A DNA stretch of 64,000 bases from Dryomyza anilis (taxonomy: Eukaryota > Arthropoda > Insecta > Diptera > Dryomyzidae), in NCBI GenBank assembly GCA_951804985.1, contig OX638131.1, positions 54,371,078-54,435,077 on the forward strand, given 5' to 3'. Made by a program: the position numbers and the translations under genes. Of the stretch, positions 56,401 to 64,000 are shown piece after piece (the first letter of the stretch is position 1; every line of letters starts with the position of its first letter). Below the pieces are notes generated by a model. The model was not told the DNA's origin. It searched no databases and worked only from the letters and a program-made list of their open reading frames with translations.

Positions 56401-59400
56401 CGCCAACTTTGAAGGCTCTACGACGCGTATTTACGGAGTTATAAGCATTTTAAGTTTGAGACGTGATTTCTCAAGAACCCATGCGCCGATTATAATGATT
56501 TATATTGGAATTAAGGAGGCAAAAATAGCTTATAAAATGCGCCAACTTTGAATGCTCTACGACGCGTATTTACGGAGTTATAAGCATTTTAAGTTTGAGA
56601 CGTGATTTCTCAAGAACTCATGCGCCGATTATAATGATTTATATTGGAATTAAAAGAGCAAAAATAGAATATAAAATGTGACAACCTTGAGGCCTTTACA
56701 ACTCGTATTTACGGAGTTGTAAACATTTTAAGTTTGAGATGAGATTTCTTAAGAACATTTGATTTATATTGGAATTCAAAGGACAAAAAAAGGTTACAAA
56801 ATTCGCCAACTTTGAAGGCTCTACGAAGCGTATTTACGGAGTTAAAAGCATTTTGAACTTGAGACGTGATTTCTGAAGAACCCCCTTGCGCCGATTATAA
56901 AGTGTTATATTGGAATTAAAAGGGCAAAAATACACTACAAAATGTGCCAATTTTGAGGCCTCTACGACGCGGAGTTATGAGCTTTTTAAGTTTGAGACGT
57001 GATTTCTCAAGAACCCCTTGCGCCGATTATAAAGTGTTATATTTGAATTAAAAGGGCAAAAATAGATTACAAAATGTAAAAACTTTGAGGCATCTAGGGC
57101 ATTAATATGAATTAAGAGCGCAAAAATAGATTACAAAATGTGCCAACCTTGAGGCATTTACGACGTATATTTACGGAGTTATGCGCATTTTGAGCTTGAG
57201 ACGTGATTTCTGAAGAACCCCTTGCACCAAAAAGTGATTACAAAATGTGTCAACTTTGATGCCTCTACGACGCGTATTTACGGAGTTATGAGCATTTTGA
57301 GCTTGAGACGTGATTTCTGAAAAACCCCCTGCGCCGTTTATAATGATTTATATTGGAATTAAAAGGGCAAAAATACACTACAAAATGTGCCAATTTTGAG
57401 GCCTCTACGACGCGTATTTACGGAGTTATGAGCATTCTAAATTTGGGACCTGATTTCTCAAAAACCCTTGCGCGGTATATAATGATTTATATTGGAATTA
57501 AATGGGCAAAAATTGATTACAAAATGTGCCATCTGTGAACTGTTAGGACCATTATAAATTAGAGACGTGGATCTCAATAATCGTTGCGTCGATTATAATG
57601 ATTTATATTGGAACTAAAAGGGAAAAATAGATTACAAAATGTGCCAATTTTGAGGCCTCTACGACGCGTATTTACGGAGTTATGAGCATTTTAAATTTGA
57701 TACGTGATTTCTCAAGAATCCTTGCGCGTTATATAATGATTTTTATTGGATTTAAAATGGCAATTGGAATTAAATTAAAAAATGTGCAAACTGTGAACTG
57801 TTATGACCATTTTAAGTTTGAGAGTTATGTCTCAATCAGCCTTGTGCCGATTATAATGATTTATATTGGAACTAAAAGGGCAAAAATAGATCATAGATTT
57901 TGAGGCCTCTACGACTCGTATTTACGGAGTTATGGGCATTTTAAATTTGAGACGTGATTTCTCAAGAACCTTTGCGCCGATTATAATGATTTATATTGGA
58001 ATTAAAAGGGCAAAAATATGTTACAAAATGCGCCAACTTTGAAGGCTCTACGACGCGTATTTACGGAGTTATGAGCATTTTAAGTTTGATACGTGATTTC
58101 TCAAGATCCCCTTGCGCCGATTATAATGATTTATATTTGAATTAAAAGGGCAAAAATAGATTACAAAATGTGCCAACTTTGAGGCATCTACGAAGCGTAT
58201 TTACGGAGTTATGAGCATTTTGAGCTTGAGACGTGATTTCTCAAGAACCCCTAGCGCCGATTATAATGATTTATATTTGAATTAAAAGGGCAAAATTAGA
58301 TTACAAAATGTGCCAACTTTGAGGCCTCTACGACTCGTATTAACGGAGTTATGAGCATTTTGAGCTTGAGACGTGATTTCTGAAGAACCCCTTGCGCCGT
58401 TTATAATGATTTATATTGAAATTAATAGGGCAAAAATACATTACAAAATGTGCCAACTTTGATGCCTCTACGACTCGTATTAACGGAGTTATGAGCATTT
58501 TAAATTTGAGACCTGATTTCTCAAGAACCCTTGCGCGCTATATAATGATTTATATTGGAATTAAATGGGCAAAAATTGATTACAAAATGTGCCAACTGTG
58601 AACTGTTATGACCATTATAAATTAGAGACGTGATTCTCAATAATCCTTGCGTCGATTATAAAAATTTATATTGGAACTAAAACGGAAAAATAGATTACAA
58701 AATGTGCCAACTTTGAGGCCTCTACGACGCGTATTTACGGAGTTATGAGCATTTTAAATTTGATACGTGGTTTCTCAAGAACCCTTGCGCGGTATATAAT
58801 GTTTTATGTTGGAATTAAAAGGGCAATTGGAATTAAATTACAAAATGTGCCAACTGTGAACTGTTATGACCATTTGAAATTTGAGACGTGATTTCTCAAT
58901 AATCCTTGCGCCGATTATAATGATTTATATTGGAACTAAAAGGGAAAAATTGATTACAAAATGTGCCAACTTTGAGGCCTCTACGACGCGTATTTACGGA
59001 GTTATGAGCATTTTAAATTTGAGACGTGATTTCTCAAGAACCCTTGCGCGGTATATAATGATTTATATTGGAATTAAAAGGGCAATTGGAATTAAATTAC
59101 AAAATGTGCAAACTGTGAACTGTTACGACTATTTTAAGTTTGATAGTGAATCATCCTTGCGCCGATTATAATGATTTATATTGGAACTAAAAGGGCAAAA
59201 ATAGATCACAAAATGAGGCCTCTACGACTCGTATTTACGGAGTTATGGGCATTTTAAATTTGAGACGTGATTTCTCAAGAACCTTTGCGCCGATTATAAT
59301 GCTTTATATTGGAATTAAAAGGACAAAAATATGTTACAAAATGCGCCAACTTTGAAGGCTCTACGACGCGTAATTACGGAGTTATGAGCAATTTAAGTTT

Positions 59401-62400
59401 GAGACGTGATTATATTGGAACTAAAAGGGCAAAAATAGATTACAAATTGTGCCAACTTTGAGGCCTCTACGACGTATATTTAAGAAGTTATGAGCATTTT
59501 AAGTCTGAATGATTTCTCAAGAACCCACGCGCTGTTTATAATGATTTATATTGGAATTAAAAGGGCAAAAATTGATTAAAATTGCGCCGACTTTGAGGCC
59601 TCTACGGGCAAAAATTGTGCCGACTTTGAGGCCTCTACGGGCAAAAATAGATTACAAAATGTGCAAATTTTGTGGCGTCTACGACGCGTACTTACAAAGT
59701 TATGAGAATTGTAAGTTTGAAACGTGATTTCTCAATAATTCTTGCGCCGATTATAATGAGTTATGAGCATTTTAAGTTTGATACGTGATTTCTCAAGAAC
59801 CCCTTTCGCCGATTATAATGATTTATATTGGAATTAAATGGGCAAAAATTGATTACAAAATGTGCCAACTGTGAACTGTTATGACCATTATAAATTAGTG
59901 ACGTGATTTTCAATAATCCTTGCGTCGATTATAATAATTTATATTGGAACTAAAAGGGAAAAATTGATTACAAAATGTGCCAACTTTGAGGCCACTACGA
60001 CGCGTATTTACGGAGTTATGCGCATTTTAAATTTGATACGTGGTTTTTTCTTGGAATTAAAAGGGCAATTGGAATTAAATTACAAAATGTGCAAACTGTG
60101 ATTTGTTACGACCATTTTAAGTTTGAGAGTGATTTCTCAATCATCCTTGCGCCGATTATAATGATTTATATTGGAACTAAAAGGGCAAAAATAGATCACA
60201 AAATGAGGCCTCTACGACGCGTATTTACGGAGTTATGGGCATTTTAAATTTGAGACGTGATTTCTCAAGAACCTTTGCGCCGATTATAATGATTTATATT
60301 GGAATTAAAAGAACAAAAATATGTTACAAAATGCACCAACTTTGAAGGCTCTACGACGCGTAATTACGGAGTTATGAGCATTTTAAGTTTGAGAAGTGAT
60401 TATATTGGAACTAAAAGGGCAAAAAATGATTAAAATTGCGCCGACTTTGAGGCCTCTACGGGCAAAAATTGATTCAAATTGTGCCGACTTTGAGGCCTCT
60501 ACGGGCAAAAATAGATTACAAAATGTGCAAACTTTGTGGCGTCTACGACGCGTACTTACAAAGTTATGAGAATTGTAAGTTTGAGACCTGATTTCTCAAT
60601 AATTCTTGCGCCGATTATAATGATTTATATTGGAACTAAAAGTGCAAAAATAGATTACGAAATGTGCCAACTTTGAGGCCTCTACGACGCGTATTAACGG
60701 AGATATGAGCATTTTAAGTTTGAGACCTGATTTCTCAAGAATTCTTGCTTGAAAAATTGATTACAAAATGTGCCTACTTGAGGCCTCTACGACGCGTATT
60801 TACGGAGTTATGAGCATTTTGAGTTTGAGACGTTATTTCTGAAGAACCCCTTGAGCCGTTTATAATTATTTATATTGGAGTTAAAATGGCAAAAATTGAT
60901 TACAAAATGCGCCAACTTTGAGGCATCTACGACGCGTATTTACGGAGTTATGAGCATTTTGAGCTTAAGACGTGATTTCTCAAGAACTCCTTGCGCCAAT
61001 TAGAATAATTTATATTTGAATTAAAAGGGCAAAATTAGATTACAAAATGTGCCAACTTTGAGGCCTCTACGACTCGTATTAACGGAGTTATGAGCATTTT
61101 GAGCTTGAGACGTGATTTCTCAAGAACCCCTTGTTTTATTAATAATGATTTATATTGGAATTAAAACGGAAAAAGTGATTACAAAATGTGCCAACTTTGA
61201 GGCCTCTACGACGCGCCCACTTTGAAGACTCTACGACGCGTATTTACGGAGTTATGAGCATTTTAAATTTGATACGTGGTTTCTCAAGAACCCTTGCGCG
61301 GTATATAATGATTTATGTTGGAATTAAAAGGGCAATTGGAATTAAATTACAAAATGTGCAAACTGTGAACTGTTACGACCATTTTAAGTTTGAGAGTGAT
61401 TCCTCAATCATCCTTGCGCCGATTATAATGATTTATATTGGAACTAAAAAGGCAAAAATAGATCACAAAATGAGGCCTCTACGACTCGTATTTACGGAGT
61501 TATGGGCATTTTAAATTTGAGACGTGATTTCTCAAGAACCTTTGCGCCGATTATAATGATTTATATTGGAATTAAAAGGGCAACAATATGTTACAAAATG
61601 CACCAACTTTGAAGGCTCTACGACGCGCAATTACGGAGTTATGAGCATTTTAAGTTTGAGACGTGATTATACTGGAACTACAAGGGCAAAAATAGATTAC
61701 AGATTGTGCCAACTTTGAGGCCTCTACGACGTGTATTTAAGAAGTTATGAGCATTTTAAATTTGACACGTGATTTCTCAAGAACCCATGCGCTGTATATA
61801 GTGATTTATATTGGAATTAAAAGGGCAAAAATTGATTAAAATTGCGCCGACTTTGAGGCCTCTACGGGCAAAAATTGATTAAAATTGTGCCGACTTTGAG
61901 GCCTCTACGGGCAAAAATAGATTACAAAATGTGCAAACTTTGTGGCGTCTACGACGAATACTTACAAAGTTATGAGAATTGTAAGTTTGAGACGTGATTT
62001 CTCAATAATTCTTGCGCCGATTATAATGAGTTATGAGCATTTTAAGTTTGATACGTGATTTCTCAAGAACCCCTTGCGCCGATTATAATGATTTATATTT
62101 GAATTGAAAGAGCAAAAATAGATTACAAAATGTGCCAACTTTGAGGCATCTACGAAGCGTATTTACGGAGTTATGAGCATTTTGAGCTTGAGACGTGATT
62201 TCTCAAGAACACCTTGCGCCGATTATAATGATTTATATTTGAATTAAAAGGGCAAATCTAGATTACAAAATGTGCCAACTTTGAAGCCTCTACGACTCGT
62301 ATTAACGGAGTTATGAGCATTTTGAGCTTGAGACGTGATTTCTCAAGAACACCTTGCGCCGATTATAATGATTTATCTTTGAATTAAAAGGGCAAATCTA

Positions 62401-64000
62401 TATTACAAAATGCGCCAACTTTGAAGGCTCTACGACGCGTATTTACGGAGTTATGAGCATTTTAAATTTGTGACCTGATTTCTCAAGAACCCTTGCGTGG
62501 TATATAATGATTTATATTGGAATTAAATGGGCAAAAATTGATTACAAAATGTGCCAACTGTGAACTGTTATGACCATTATAAATTAGAGACGTGATTCTC
62601 AATAATCGTTGCGTCGATTATAATGATTTATATTGGAACTAAAAGGGAAAAATTAGATTACAAAATGTGCCAACATTGAGGCCTCTACGACTCGTATTAA
62701 CGGAGTTATGAGCATTTTGAGATTGAGACGTGATTTCTGAAGAACCCCTTGCGCCGTTTATAATGATTTATATTGGAATTAAAATGTCAATTGGAATTTA
62801 ATTACAAAATGTGCAAACTGTTTTGACCATTTTAAGTTTGAGAGTTATTTCTCAATCATCCTTGCGCCGATTATAATGATTTATATTGGAATTAAAAGGG
62901 CAAAAATTGATTAAAATTGCGCCGACTTTGAGTCCTCTACGGGCAAAAATTGATTAAAATTGTGCCGACTTTGAGGCCTCTACGGGCAAAAATAGATTAC
63001 AAAATGTGCAAACTTTGTGGCGTCTAAGACGCGTACTTACGGATTTATGAGGATTTTAAGTTTGAGGCGTGAATTCTCAAGAACCCCTTGCGCCGTTTAT
63101 AATGAATTTATTGGAATTAAAAGGGTTAAAAAGAGATTACAAAATGAGGCCTCTACGACGTGTATTTACGGAGTTATGAGCATTTTAAGTTTGAGACCTG
63201 ATTTCTCAATAATTCTTGCGCCGATTATAATGATTTATATTGGAACTAAAAGTGCAAAAATAGATTACGAAATGTGCCAACTTTGAGGCCTCTACGACGC
63301 GTATTAACGAAGATATGAGCATTTTAAGTGTGAGACCTGATTTCTCAAGAATTCTTGCTTGAAAAATTGATTACAAAATGTGCCTACTTGAGGCCTCTAC
63401 TACGCGTATTTACGGAGTTATGAGCATTTTGAGCTTGAGACGTTATTTCTGAAGAACCACTTGAAATTAAAATGGCAAAAATGGATTACAAAATGTGACA
63501 ACTTTGAGGCCTCTACGACGCGTATTTACGGATTTATGAGGATTTTAAGTTTGAGGCGTGAATTCTCAAGAACCCCTTGCGCCGTTTATAATGAATTTAT
63601 TGGAATTAAAAGGGTTAAAAAGAGATTACAAAATGAGGCCTCTACGACGTGTATTTACGGAGTTATGAGCATTTTAAGTTTGAGACGTGATTTCTCAAGA
63701 ATTATTACGCCGATAATAATGATTTATATTGGAATTAAAAGAGCAAAAATAGAATATAAAATGTGTAAACATTGAGGCCTTTACAACTCATATTTACGGA
63801 GTTATAAGCATTTTAAGTTTGATACGTGATTTCTCAAGAACTCCTTGCGCCGATTATAATGATTTAAATTTGAATTATAAGAGCAAAAATAGGTTACAAA
63901 ATGTGCCAACTTTGAGGTATCTACGAAGCGTATTTACGGAGTTATGAGCATTTTGTGCCAACTTTGAGACCTCTACGACTAGTATGAGCATTTTGAGCTT
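50445..64000. repeat. ~140-bp satellite, block 8, runs off the window
   Basis: Uninterrupted satellite of 13.5 kb. Regular 140-bp spacing is visible, for example 'gaggc' landmarks at 58,183, 58,323 and 58,463. The 51.1-55.3 kb part repeats the monomer order of 38.9-41.9 kb; 57.4-58.2 kb resembles 41.1-41.9 kb. From 59.5 kb a 43-bp sub-repeat type appears. No gene, SINE or retroelement is seen here. Confidence 0.92.
59570..59652. repeat. 43-bp sub-monomer repeat type
   Basis: A shortened monomer, from 'gattaaaattg' through 'gccgactttgaggcctctac' to 'gggcaaaaatt', 43 bp long, occurs about twice in tandem here (shortened in part). It recurs near 60,430, 61,836 and 62,908. Confidence 0.75.

Noticed and set aside
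57353..57538. Recurrent ~61-codon open frames in the satellite (e.g. 52,515-52,700; 55,242-55,427; 58,416-58,601; 61,188-61,514)
   Set aside because: They start at the same ATG of the 'aatgatttatattgg' block and translate one or two monomers. Repetition comes from the satellite; frames are broken in most monomers and there is no protein motif.
24291..64000. CRISPR array
   Set aside because: Regular repeats are contiguous ~140-bp monomers without unique spacers, and the DNA is eukaryotic.

Overview
This is eukaryotic repeat DNA, almost certainly from an insect or another arthropod. I see no single-copy host gene, no rRNA gene, no functional tRNA gene, no prokaryotic gene and no (TTAGG)n telomere array. 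Every protein-coding trace belongs to two related subfamilies, called X and Y here, of an R1-clade non-LTR retrotransposon. Each has ORF1 (gag-like, three C-terminal zinc knuckles) and ORF2 (APE-type endonuclease, reverse transcriptase, C-terminal Cys/His motif). Every copy in the window is broken by frameshifts, stops or deletions.

Layout. 1-24,248 is a head-to-tail array with no host DNA between elements: Y0 (3' end only, 1-679), X1 (680-5,643), Y1 (5,644-11,422), X2 (11,423-15,800), Y2 (15,801-19,437), Y3 (19,438-24,248). From 24,249 to the end the DNA is an AT-rich tandem satellite with a monomer of about 140 bp. It is interrupted by a 5'-truncated element Y4 (30,236-33,414), a nearly full-length Y5 preceded by a short X tail (42,190-47,858), and five copies of a tRNA-derived SINE on the minus strand (near 26.3, 27.3, 29.6, 35.5 and 50.3 kb).

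History. Most copies look like products of local DNA duplication rather than independent insertions. Positions 1 onward align to 10,744 onward (10,743-bp X+Y unit, with shared private deletions). Y2 and Y3 form an element-internal tandem duplication of about 3.3 kb. Y4 with its satellite repeats Y3 with its satellite at an offset of 9,166 bp, with 'ttgagg' microhomology at the join. Nested duplications of 1,014 and 3,282 bp lie inside the first satellite block. Y3, Y4 and Y5 share the same 42-bp non-satellite spacer at the 3' junction, so they carry copies of one original junction.

Most notable signals: (i) a five-copy GTACTGTAC module with conserved spacing in the 5' UTRs of both subfamilies; (ii) a 5' UTR hairpin in Y with a compensatory base change between copies; (iii) a G-run in ORF1 of 7, 9, 8 or 7 bases that sets whether ORF1 is open; (iv) a 37-bp direct repeat flanking Y5 plus its attached X tail, which suggests retrotransposition of a read-through transcript from a tandem array; (v) a SINE with a duplicated A-box region; (vi) short palindromes in the 3' UTR shared by X and Y. 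All assignments come from reading motifs and comparing copies by eye; no database search was possible.
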